This document shows positions 1-5,965 of a DNA stretch of 9,200 nucleotides, in pieces. The notes beneath the pieces were generated by a model that made no database searches, was not told the origin of the DNA, and saw only the letters and a list, made by a program, of their open reading frames with translations. Numbering within the stretch: position 1 is the stretch's first letter; each line of letters starts with the position of its first letter. Made by a program: the position numbers and the translations under genes. Source of the stretch: an uncultured Clostridia bacterium (GTDB taxonomy: Bacteria; Bacillota; Clostridia; Oscillospirales; Acutalibacteraceae); assembly GCA_946497265.1 (NCBI GenBank), contig CAMMKL010000073.1, positions 1 through 9,200 of the forward strand. The letters run 5' to 3'.

Positions 1-873
1 GGAGGTCATCAGGGCCGTCTCTTCACCGCATACAAACGCGCCGGCGCCAAGGCGAAGCTTAATGTCGAAATTGAAGCCGGTATCGAAAATGTTGTCGCCC
101 AACAGACCGTACTCATGCGCCTGGTCCAGCGCAATTTGAAGGCGTTTGACGGCGATGGGATACTCGGCGCGCACATAGATATAACCCTGAGAAGCGCCGA
201 TTGCGTAACCGGCAATGGCCATGGCCTCCAGCACCGCATGAGGGTCGCCCTCCAGCACCGAACGGTCCATAAACGCGCCCGGGTCGCCCTCGTCGGCGTT
301 GCAGCAGACGTATTTCTGGTCGGCCTGGTTCGCCGCCGCGAGCGCCCACTTGCGGCCGGTCGGGAAGCCCGCGCCGCCGCGTCCGCGCAGTCCGGACGCC
401 AAAATGACGTCGATTACCTGCTGCGGGGTCATCTCGGTGAGCGCCTTGCCCAGAGCGGCATAACCGTCGCGCGCGATATACTCGTCGATCTGTTCAGGAT
501 TGATCACGCCGCAGTTGCGCAGGGCGATTCTTCTTTGTTTTTCATAAAACGGGGTATGGTTCAGGGACTTGATGGTGTCTTCGGCAACCGTCTCCTGATA
601 CAGCAAACGGGTGACAATGCGCCCTTTGAGCAGGTGTTCCTCTACAATTTCGGGGACGTCCTCCACCTTGACCATGCTGTAAAAGCAGCCTTCGGGATAT
701 ACGATCATAATCGGGCCTAACGCGCACAGGCCAAAGCAGCCGGTACGCACCACGTTGACTTCCTTTTCCAGGCCCTTTTCCTGGATTTGCTCTTTTAATT
801 TTTCAATGATGAGTTCGCTGTTCGAGGAGGTACAACCGGTACCGCCGCAGACCAGCACATGGGAACGATACAT
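1..873 (-). CDS. hydB: NADH-binding, FMN-binding subunit of bifurcating [FeFe]-hydrogenase (NuoF/HndC-like), C-terminus cut off by window edge
   Basis: The first 291 residues are present. Residues 1-90 form a thioredoxin-like [2Fe-2S] domain with cysteines C9, C14, C46 and C50. A NuoF 51-kDa domain follows, with the FMN/NADH glycine-rich motif GLRGRGGAGFPTG at 161-173, then CNADEGDPGAF, and GEETAL near the cut end. An N-terminal [2Fe-2S] domain fused to NuoF is typical of HydB/HndC and not of complex I NuoF. The family normally continues with the 4Fe-4S domain and a ferredoxin-like tail, which would lie left of position 1. The subunit takes electrons from NADH and passes them to the HydA subunit in the cytoplasm. 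The start is ATG at 873, preceded by TAAGGAGG at 888-881, which overlaps the stop of the upstream gene. It belongs to the same operon as the next three genes. NuoF of a formate dehydrogenase is possible but fits the context less well. Confidence 0.93.
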   Translation of the reverse strand, partial: MYRSHVLVCGGTGCTSSNSELIIEKLKEQIQEKGLEKEVNVVRTGCFGLCALGPIMIVYPEGCFYSMVKVEDVPEIVEEHLLKGRIVTRLLYQETVAEDTIKSLNHTPFYEKQRRIALRNCGVINPEQIDEYIARDGYAALGKALTEMTPQQVIDVILASGLRGRGGAGFPTGRKWALAAANQADQKYVCCNADEGDPGAFMDRSVLEGDPHAVLEAMAIAGYAIGASQGYIYVRAEYPIAVKRLQIALDQAHEYGLLGDNIFDTGFNFDIKLRLGAGAFVCGEETALMTS

Positions 874-888
874 CCTGTTTCCTCCTTA

Positions 889-1257
889 TTATGAATTCGC
901 GCCAATCGTGAACTCGGTGACGACGTTGCCGTTCACAAGATGGTCGTTGACCACCCGGATCGCCTTTTCAGGCGTCATTTTCACATAAGTAACCTTTTCC
1001 CCATCGGCGGAAACCACTTCCACCACCGGTTCAAACTGGCAGATGCCGATGCAGCCGGTCTGGGTGACGATCACATTTTTCAGGTTGCGCTTGGTACACT
1101 CTTCTACAAACGCGTTGAGCACCGGGCGGGCGCCGGCGGCGATGCCGCAGGTGGCCATGCCGACCTGTACGCGCAGCGCTCCGGTTTTGTCCTCGCGCAT
1201 AGCGACTTGGTTTTGCACTCTCTCTTTAATTGCTCTGAGTTCCTCTAATGATTTCAT
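889..1257 (-). CDS. hndB: HndB-type thioredoxin-like [2Fe-2S] ferredoxin-domain protein of the hydrogenase complex
   Basis: This 122-residue protein has an N-terminal helix of about 30 residues and a thioredoxin-like ferredoxin fold. Cysteines are C37 (in MATCGIAAGAR), C54, C69 and C73 (in QTGCIGIC). The motif around C37 lacks the second cysteine of a classical C-x4-C pair, which is common in the HndB family. The C-terminal part resembles the N-terminal domain of the adjacent hydB product. I chose ATG at 1257 over a TTG at 1275, because GGAGG at 1273-1269 lies 11 nt before the ATG and overlaps the TTG. The gene begins 1 nt after the preceding stop and ends 15 nt before hydB, so it is probably translationally coupled. 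In Acetobacterium-type clusters I recall the equivalent subunit being called HydD. It is expected to be an electron-transfer subunit of the tetrameric hydrogenase. Confidence 0.88.
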   Translation of the reverse strand: MKSLEELRAIKERVQNQVAMREDKTGALRVQVGMATCGIAAGARPVLNAFVEECTKRNLKNVIVTQTGCIGICQFEPVVEVVSADGEKVTYVKMTPEKAIRVVNDHLVNGNVVTEFTIGANS

Positions 1258-1258
1258 T

Positions 1259-1807
1259 CTATATCGTGCCTCCAAAGATAGTTTCGGTTTGTTCGGCCAA
1301 ATAAGCGTCGATCCACTCCATGACTTCCGGTGCGTCCAGAGCGACGCCCTCCCCCAATACCCGACGGAGCTCCCGGGTATCCAGGGTAAATTCCTTCCCG
1401 TCTTTTGCCCGCCGGAAAAGAAAATCCCGGTCGGGGTTACAGCGGATCAAAAGGCTAATGGTAGAATTGATGTCGCCAAGCGGGATCATATCCACGCTCG
1501 TGGTTTGAAATACGGCGGTCAGCCGCGTGCCGGCCCCTAACTCGGATGAGATGGAGAAGCTCCCTCCCGTCTGCTCCGCAGCCATTTTAAACAAGGGTAC
1601 GCCAAGGCCGACCTTGCGGGTGGTGCGGGTCGTAAAAAAGGGATCGATCACGCTTTTCACCTGTTCCTGCGACATCCCCCGGCCATTATCGATAATGGCA
1701 ATGGCCATCTGCTTCCCTTGCTCCGTTACGGAGATTTCCGTCAGGGAAGCCCCGGCGGAAAGGGAATTCTGCACGATGTCCATCACATGAAGCGAAAGTT
1801 CCCTCAT
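1259..1807 (-). CDS. GHKL (histidine-kinase-type) ATP-binding protein without phosphoacceptor domain, in hydrogenase operon
   Basis: This 182-residue protein carries a HATPase_c fold in residues 1-100: N-box with N14 (MDIVQNSLSAGA), G1 box DNGRGM at 40-45, F-box DPFFTTR at 55-61, G2 box KVGLGVPL at 65-72, and GAGT at 91-94. It has no DHp/HisKA domain, no sensor domain and no membrane segment, so it cannot be an ordinary histidine kinase. Residues 100-182 match no domain I recognise. It sits between hydC and hndB, with 6 nt to hydC and 1 nt to hndB, an order known from clostridial and acetogen bifurcating hydrogenase clusters. To my knowledge its role there is unsettled, and the product has not been reported as part of the purified enzyme. 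Start ATG at 1807; the Shine-Dalgarno site is weak (ACGGGTT), so coupling to hydC translation is likely. Confidence 0.85.
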   Translation of the reverse strand: MRELSLHVMDIVQNSLSAGASLTEISVTEQGKQMAIAIIDNGRGMSQEQVKSVIDPFFTTRTTRKVGLGVPLFKMAAEQTGGSFSISSELGAGTRLTAVFQTTSVDMIPLGDINSTISLLIRCNPDRDFLFRRAKDGKEFTLDTRELRRVLGEGVALDAPEVMEWIDAYLAEQTETIFGGTI

Positions 1808-1813
1808 AACCCG

Positions 1814-2311
1814 TTAATCCTGGTATTTGGCAAGGATCCCTTCGATTTCGTCCGGGACCAGGCGGCCGTACACGTCGTCATTGATGGTAAGTACGGGGGC
1901 CAGGCCGCACGCGCCGATGCACCGGCAGGCGGTCAGGGAGAACCTGCCGTCCGGCGTGCATTCCTCGGGTTGGATTCCCAGGATGGAAGTCAGTTTATCG
2001 ATTAGCGCGCCCGCACCTTTTACATAACAGGCAGTGCCCAGACAGACCGAGATGTTGTATTTGCCCTTGGGCGTAAGGGAGAACTGGGAATAAAAAGTAG
2101 CCACCCCGAAGATCTCCTCCAGCGAGACGCCCAGCTTGTCGGCGATAATCTGCTGCACTTCGATCGGCAAATAGCCGTATACGTCCTGTGCCTCCTGCAG
2201 GATCGGCATAATCGCGCCCGGGTCGTTTTTGTGTTTTTCAATGATAGCGAGCAGTTGTTCTTCCTGCTCTTTGGTTCCGTTAAACGGAATGTTGCTGATA
2301 CGCTTTTGCAT
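1814..2311 (-). CDS. hydC: NuoE-like [2Fe-2S] subunit of bifurcating [FeFe]-hydrogenase (HydC/HndA)
   Basis: This 165-residue NuoE/24-kDa family protein has an N-terminal helical region (1-80, including GVATFYSQF at 69-77) and a C-terminal thioredoxin-like domain. The [2Fe-2S] ligands are C90 and C95 (CLGTAC) plus C131 and C135 (CIGAC); C118 and C129 are extra. The length is typical of the family. I chose ATG at 2311, because GGGAGG at 2324-2319 lies 7 nt upstream. An in-frame ATG at 2350 would add 13 residues but lies inside the Rex-like operator region and lacks a clear ribosome-binding site. It is the first gene of the hydrogenase structural unit. The subunit relays electrons between HydB and HydA. 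NuoE of another NADH-dependent enzyme is possible in isolation, but the neighbours decide for hydrogenase. Confidence 0.92.
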   Translation of the reverse strand: MQKRISNIPFNGTKEQEEQLLAIIEKHKNDPGAIMPILQEAQDVYGYLPIEVQQIIADKLGVSLEEIFGVATFYSQFSLTPKGKYNISVCLGTACYVKGAGALIDKLTSILGIQPEECTPDGRFSLTACRCIGACGLAPVLTINDDVYGRLVPDEIEGILAKYQD

Positions 2312-2350
2312 TTTGGTTCCTCCCTGCGGATGTTTCGATGTGTTCTTCAC

Positions 2351-2368
2351 ATGTTAAAATTGTAACAA
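2351..2368. promoter_or_regulatory. Putative Rex operator upstream of the hydrogenase genes
   Basis: On the minus strand the 18-mer TTGTTACAATTTTAACAT matches the clostridial Rex consensus TTGTTAA-N4-TTAACAA at 12 of 14 fixed positions. TGTTA and TAACA form perfect 5-bp arms. An overlapping second half-site TTGTTAA lies at 2376-2370. Rex senses NADH/NAD+ and is known to control fermentation and hydrogenase genes in Firmicutes. The site lies 40 nt before the hydC start and overlaps a -10-like TGTTACAAT, a sensible place for a repressor. rex itself is not in the window. Confidence 0.6.
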
Positions 2369-2408
2369 CTTAACAACAAAGTTAGCTTGTGGTCGTGCAA
2401 CTTATAAA

Positions 2409-2417
2409 AGTATAGCA
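2409..2417 (-). promoter_or_regulatory. Candidate extended -10 promoter for hydC operon
   Basis: The minus strand reads TGCTATACT at 2417-2409, an extended -10 element (TG-n-TATACT). The hexamer 17 nt upstream (TAGATT) is a poor -35. Transcription would start near 2402, about 90 nt before hydC, with the Rex-like site just downstream of the start. A second candidate, TGTTACAAT at 2367-2359, lies inside the Rex-like site. I cannot decide between the two from sequence. The 298-nt gap 2312-2609 otherwise holds only AT-rich DNA and an inverted repeat (2483-2510). Confidence 0.4.
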
Positions 2418-2482
2418 ACTTTCACAATTGAAATCTATACGAATGTACCAGTATAGCTGTAGAAAAAGAACGTTATTTCTTG

Positions 2483-2510
2483 TTGATTTGACACAATTTA
2501 TCAAAATCAA
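2483..2510. promoter_or_regulatory. Inverted repeat with Fnr/Crp-like core in the hydrogenase upstream region
   Basis: TTGATTT at 2483-2489 and AAATCAA at 2504-2510 are perfect 7-bp arms separated by 14 nt. On the minus strand, 2510-2497 reads TTGATTTTGATAAA, one mismatch from the Fnr-type pattern TTGAT-N4-ATCAA. It lies about 80 nt upstream of the candidate extended -10, where an activator could bind. The region is AT-rich, so chance is a real explanation. Confidence 0.2.
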
Positions 2511-2609
2511 GCTTTGCCCGAAAAGTAAATAAGCTTTACATATAATTTACCAATATGTATCTCTTGCACAGATTATTCCAGATACACTTGTACAGTTAAA
2601 ATGCTTTTC

Positions 2610-3350
2610 TCAACCGCCTTTCCACTGGATAAAAATGGAACCGTTAAGTGCCTGCACAAGGCATTCGGGCGAGCACTCCGGCAAGTCGATCCAAGCGCTT
2701 GCCTCCGGCATATGTTCCAAGTAATGGGCGTCCGAATCGCGGAGCACGATCATATCCTTTAACATAGGTTGCCTGTCTCGCAGAGAAACCGGGTCTCCCG
2801 CCATACTCACCTCTGCGGCGCAAAACCCTGCTTCCGAAGGGAAGTCACCCAGCACAGAGAGCACGCTGTAGGAATCCCGGTCGATATGGGCCGGGAATGC
2901 CGCCCCGCCGTACCGGCCGACCGTTTCCACCACGTTGCTGACGCTGATACCGGAAGCGTTGAGCAGCATATGCCCGATCTCCCCCACCTCTTCGTCTTCC
3001 GCGTTGAGCAGGAGCTGACGTCCGAATATTTCCGGCCGGTTGGGGATTTTCACCGAACAGGATTCCACATAGCCGGAAAACGCTTCCGCCGCTTCCACGG
3101 TTGGAAACAGACAGACCACATGGATTTCCTCACTGGTACACAGCTCCATCCCCGGCACGACGCACAGCCCGTTTCGCCTGCCTGCCTCTACCGCCGCGCG
3201 GCAGTTCCCGCAGGTATTGTGGTCGGTTAGAGCAATCATTTCCATGCCGTTTAATAAAGACATGTTGACGATGTTGTTCGGGGTCATATCGTTATCGCCA
3301 CAGGGCGAGAGGCAGGAATGCAGGTGCAGGTCGTAATGGATGCGGCTCAT
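2610..3350 (-). CDS. PHP-domain metal-dependent phosphoesterase
   Basis: This 246-residue protein has the full set of PHP motifs: HLH (H9, H11) in DLHLHS, TDHNT with D43 and H44, E69 in GMEL, H77, AHIDR with H155, and SDAH with D207 and H209. These are the metal ligands expected for a trinuclear phosphoesterase site, so it is probably an active hydrolase. The substrate cannot be read from sequence; family members include nucleotide phosphatases, histidinol-phosphatase and polymerase-associated domains. It is cysteine-rich near the N-terminus (C13, C17, C47, C50, C63, C71, C80). The ATG overlaps the stop of the DRTGG gene in an ATGA arrangement with no clear Shine-Dalgarno site, indicating coupling. 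It is the last gene before the hydrogenase structural genes. Its placement suggests a regulatory or nucleotide-turnover role for the hydrogenase module, but that is inference. Confidence 0.85.
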   Translation of the reverse strand: MSRIHYDLHLHSCLSPCGDNDMTPNNIVNMSLLNGMEMIALTDHNTCGNCRAAVEAGRRNGLCVVPGMELCTSEEIHVVCLFPTVEAAEAFSGYVESCSVKIPNRPEIFGRQLLLNAEDEEVGEIGHMLLNASGISVSNVVETVGRYGGAAFPAHIDRDSYSVLSVLGDFPSEAGFCAAEVSMAGDPVSLRDRQPMLKDMIVLRDSDAHYLEHMPEASAWIDLPECSPECLVQALNGSIFIQWKGG

Positions 3351-3679
3351 AAGAGCGCCTGCCCCAGCGCCAGGGCAGTCTGGTAGCTGTTTTTATCCGT
3401 CACCAGCACCGGGACGCCTTCCAGTTCAGCCCGCCGGCGGGCATCTTCGTCCAAGGGGGCTTCGTCGGTCAGGATAATGCAGGAGGCGTCCTTGAGGGTA
3501 GCTACCGCAATGGCGTTGATGTTGCCCATCACCGTAATCCACGCCTGCCCCTCTTCCAGCCTTCCCATCACCCAGCTCAGCAAATCCCCAACATAACCGC
3601 CGCTGATCTCTGTTTGCGCCCCTTCCTCCCCCGCCAAAAAACGAAGAGATAGTTTTTGGGCACATTCTTCCACAGTCAT
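3347..3679 (-). CDS. DRTGG-domain protein (second of two in the cluster)
   Basis: This 110-residue protein resembles stand-alone DRTGG domains (as in the middle domain of phosphotransacetylase and CBS-DRTGG proteins). It shows the pattern GGYVGDLLSWV at 27-37, VMGNINAIAVA near 50-60, CIILTDEAPLDEDA, and an alternating hydrophobic C-terminal part ending VPVLVTDKNSYQTALALG. There are no catalytic motifs, transmembrane segments or cysteine clusters. The domain's function is not established; in related families it accompanies nucleotide-binding modules. Start ATG at 3679 has AAAGGGG at 3694-3688. It overlaps the PHP gene by 4 nt. A separate, divergent DRTGG protein opens the same cluster at 5964, suggesting that the two may form a pair. 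Confidence 0.75.
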   Translation of the reverse strand: MTVEECAQKLSLRFLAGEEGAQTEISGGYVGDLLSWVMGRLEEGQAWITVMGNINAIAVATLKDASCIILTDEAPLDEDARRRAELEGVPVLVTDKNSYQTALALGQALL

Positions 3680-3777
3680 CGGACTATCCCCTTTCTATCA
3701 AATATAATCTTTTTTGTTATCCTCGTCTCCCGTTTTCATCTTGTTAAGCGTCCTTTTTCACCTCTTAATCATTTCAA

Positions 3778-3876
3778 TTACCTGCACATACTACGGGCGT
3801 CTCCGGTTTCTTCCCTGACTAAGAAAACGTACTCTATTAAGGCCGGATGCGTACAATAGGAAAGGAAGGGAAACAT
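3778..3876 (-). CDS. Possible 32-codon small ORF in the gap after the HydS-like gene
   Basis: ATG at 3876 immediately follows the TAA of the upstream gene, and a strong GAGGAGG lies 8 nt before it at 3891-3885, inside the last codons of that gene. The frame encodes 32 residues starting MFPFLSYC and ending SMCR, with a hydrophobic first third. I recognise no family. The GAGGAGG also encodes Glu-Glu there, so the ribosome site may be accidental. The remaining gap (3680-3777) shows no gene, convincing promoter or intrinsic terminator. Confidence 0.2.
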   Translation of the reverse strand: MFPFLSYCTHPALIEYVFLVREETGDARSMCR

Positions 3877-5184
3877 TTAAGGTTCCTCCTCTGTGTGGTG
3901 CTTCGGGATAAACCCGCCCATAGAGGACAGGGTGGACGCCATATCCTGGATTTGCTCCCGCAAGACGAAAATGCAGTCGCTTTTGCGCGCTTCACCGCGC
4001 ACCATATCCTCCGCCAGCGCCCGGCAGGAGGGAGCGCCGCAGGAGCCGCAGTCCAGCCCCGGAAGCTCGGCGCAGATGCGGTCGATCTCCTCCATCATGC
4101 GCATGGCTTCCTCCAGATCGTTCGACAGGTTCAGCACGGGGGCGAATTCCAACTCATCCGTCCACATCATCTTGGGAAGGAAATCCTTCTCCAGATGGTT
4201 ACAGGAAACCGGCAAGTACTTGCGCAGCCTTTGAAGCCTGGCCTTCGCCACATAGGCGTTTTCCACAGTAAGCACGCCGCCCACACAGCCTCCGGAACAG
4301 GCGTTCAGTTCTACAAAATCCAGTTCGCGAAGCCGCTCGTCCTCAAGCTCCTCCAACACGCGGATGATGTTCTCCACCCCGTCGGCGGCCAAATACTTTT
4401 CATTGAGCAGCGCCGCCGCCTCTCCACCGCTGCCCGCCCAGCTTACCCCGATCAGCCCGGAGCACCCAATCGGCTCTATCTGTTCCAGCTTATCCATGAC
4501 ATGGGAAAGCTTGGGGAAAATCTCACTGATCGAAATCGCCCCGTCCACCCAAGAGCGGCCGCTACCAATGGGCTCCTTAACGTCGGTCACCTTGGCGGCG
4601 CACGGGGTTATAAAATAAGCGCCGATTTCCTCCATGGGAAGCCCTGTCTTCTCTACGGCTTCTTTTTTCGCGAGCCTTGCTGTTATCTCCATGGGCGAAT
4701 CCATCGGCAGCACATGTGCGCATAAGTCCGGGAAACGCACCCGGATCAGGCGAACCACGGCCGGGCAGGCCGAACTGATGACCGGGCGCTGGAGCTTGCC
4801 CTCCGCCATCAGGCGGCGGGTCGCTTCGGAAACCAGCTCCGCCCCGCGCGATACTTCAAACACATGATCGAACCCCATCTCTTTCAGGCCGGTCAATACC
4901 ACGTCGATGTCGTCTAAGTTATTGAATTGGCCGAACAGCGCCGGAGCCGGGATGGCAATTTTATACTTTTTATTCTCTATGATCGAAAGCGGGTCGCTCT
5001 TTGCCTTCTTGGCGTGGTGAGGGCAAACCCGGATGCACTCGCCGCAATCGATGCAACGTTCAGAAATAATTTGCGCTTTTCCGTTTCGCACACGGATGGC
5101 CTCGGTGGGGCACCGTTTGATACAGTTGGTGCAGCCGCAGCATTTATCCGCGTCCAGCGTAACGGAGTGAAAATAACGCTCCAT
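3877..5184 (-). CDS. HydS-like putative sensory [FeFe]-hydrogenase homologue with N-terminal 2x[4Fe-4S] and C-terminal [4Fe-4S] domain
   Basis: This 435-residue protein has three parts. Residues 14-58 hold two CxxCxxCxxxCP ferredoxin motifs (C15/C18/C21/C25 region and C44, C47, C50, C54). Residues 75-325 resemble the H-cluster domain. Its motifs are degenerate but keep the four cluster ligands: C140 in SSACPAV, C195 in TPCAAK, and C296 and C300 in NACSGGCVGG. The usual proton-relay Cys before the first ligand is A139. Residues 379-404 are an Fe-S domain with C379, C382, C387, C404 (CGSCGAPSC). There is no PAS or kinase domain. This composition fits the putative sensory group C/D hydrogenases found beside bifurcating hydrogenases. 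I placed the start at ATG 5184, with GAGGTG at 5196-5191; a GTG at 5193 lies inside that Shine-Dalgarno site. It starts 10 nt after the anti-sigma-like gene. It may sense H2 or redox state rather than produce H2. A catalytically inert electron carrier is the main alternative. Confidence 0.85.
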   Translation of the reverse strand: MERYFHSVTLDADKCCGCTNCIKRCPTEAIRVRNGKAQIISERCIDCGECIRVCPHHAKKAKSDPLSIIENKKYKIAIPAPALFGQFNNLDDIDVVLTGLKEMGFDHVFEVSRGAELVSEATRRLMAEGKLQRPVISSACPAVVRLIRVRFPDLCAHVLPMDSPMEITARLAKKEAVEKTGLPMEEIGAYFITPCAAKVTDVKEPIGSGRSWVDGAISISEIFPKLSHVMDKLEQIEPIGCSGLIGVSWAGSGGEAAALLNEKYLAADGVENIIRVLEELEDERLRELDFVELNACSGGCVGGVLTVENAYVAKARLQRLRKYLPVSCNHLEKDFLPKMMWTDELEFAPVLNLSNDLEEAMRMMEEIDRICAELPGLDCGSCGAPSCRALAEDMVRGEARKSDCIFVLREQIQDMASTLSSMGGFIPKHHTEEEP

Positions 5185-5194
5185 CGGATTCACC

Positions 5195-5617
5195 TCATTT
5201 TGCCTTTACGGTTAGATACATGGTAGTTCCTTTTCCTACTTCGGTGTCAATGCGCATAGCATCGGTGTACTTTTTGATATTAGGCAACCCCATCCCCGCG
5301 CCGAAGCCCAGGGAACGGACGTTGTCCGGCGCAGTGGAATAGCCCTCCTGCATCGCCATCTCCACGTCGGCGATACCGGGGCCTTGGTCGATCAGGGCAA
5401 TTTCTACCCGGTCGGGATATACTTCCACCTCGGCAACACCGCCTCCCGCGTGGATCACCATATTGATTTCGCCCTCGTACATGGCGATTGCCACCCGGCG
5501 GATCGCATCCGGGTTATACCCCAATTGCTTGAGTTTCCTTTTCACCATGCTGGAGGCTTCCCCCGCCCGGGTAAAATCGTCGCCCGGCACTTCGTATTTC
5601 ATCTTGATGCAGCTCAT
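5195..5617 (-). CDS. Small GHKL ATPase of the anti-sigma factor/serine kinase type (RsbW/SpoIIAB/RsbT-like)
   Basis: The 140-residue protein is nearly all HATPase_c domain. The N-box EGEIN at 48-52 has the Glu and Asn spacing (E-x3-N) of SpoIIAB/RsbW, where the Glu is the kinase base. The G1 box is DQGPGI at 77-82, the G2 box LGFGAGMGLPNI at 103-114, and GKGT follows near the C-terminus. RsbW-type proteins phosphorylate a STAS antagonist and sequester a sigma factor, but none of those partners is encoded in the window. The start codon overlaps the upstream stop as ATGA, and GGAGG at 5634-5630 sits 12 nt upstream. It lies directly before the HydS-like gene, so its ATPase or kinase activity may be tied to that protein (inference). 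Confidence 0.85.
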   Translation of the reverse strand: MSCIKMKYEVPGDDFTRAGEASSMVKRKLKQLGYNPDAIRRVAIAMYEGEINMVIHAGGGVAEVEVYPDRVEIALIDQGPGIADVEMAMQEGYSTAPDNVRSLGFGAGMGLPNIKKYTDAMRIDTEVGKGTTMYLTVKAK

Positions 5618-5964
5618 TCGTTCTCACAGCCTCCCCGCAGCCCGCTCATGTACAGCTTCCCGCAGGCGGTAAACATCCGAAAACGGGTTTTCAGCAGGGT
5701 TATATCCATAGCCTGTGCTAAAGAGATCACATTTTCGTCCGGCTCCTTGCCGCGCACAAAGACGATACAGCGCATATCCATCATCTCTGCGGTGCGCACC
5801 ACCTGGGGGTTCAGAAGCCCGGTCAAAAGGACCGACTGGTCCTTTACAAAGGCCAGTACATCGCTCATCATGTCGCTGCCGCAGGCGGTGCGTACTTCGG
5901 CCTCCAAATCGGCCGCTGAAATGATCTCGGCCTCCAGAATGTCAATAATGTCTTTTACCTGCAT
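5614..5964 (-). CDS. DRTGG-domain protein, first gene of the hydrogenase regulatory module
   Basis: This 116-residue protein matches the stand-alone DRTGG type: ACGSDMMSDVLAF at 27-39, then VLLTGLLNPQVVRTAEMMD, CIVFVRGKEPDENVISLAQ, and a C-terminal ITLLKTRFRMFTACGKLY. Compared with the second DRTGG protein at 3347-3679 the plan is the same (short N-terminal helix, G-rich turn, beta-alpha repeats), but the sequences have diverged widely. It has three cysteines (C28, C66, C101) and a fourth near the C-terminus, no metal-site pattern and no membrane segment. ATG at 5964 has AGGAGGT ending 6 nt upstream. It overlaps the ATPase gene by 4 nt. Role unknown; it is conserved in position beside HydS-like genes in clostridial clusters as far as I recall. 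Confidence 0.75.
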   Translation of the reverse strand: MQVKDIIDILEAEIISAADLEAEVRTACGSDMMSDVLAFVKDQSVLLTGLLNPQVVRTAEMMDMRCIVFVRGKEPDENVISLAQAMDITLLKTRFRMFTACGKLYMSGLRGGCENE

Positions 5965-5965
5965 G

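Noticed and set aside
2557..2585. Hairpin GTATCT...AGATAC after the PHP gene as a terminator
   Set aside because: Only 6 bp, a 17-nt loop and no U-tract on the minus strand; read-through from the regulatory genes into hydC remains possible.
3698..3739. 13-codon minus-strand ORF (MKTGDEDNKKDYI) before the second DRTGG gene
   Set aside because: Too short, only a weak AAGGA upstream, and no sign of conservation that can be judged here.
3847..4725. Open frame of 292 codons on the plus strand
   Set aside because: It lies wholly antisense to the HydS-like gene, has His/Arg-rich low-quality composition, no ribosome site and no recognisable domain; it is a reading-frame shadow.
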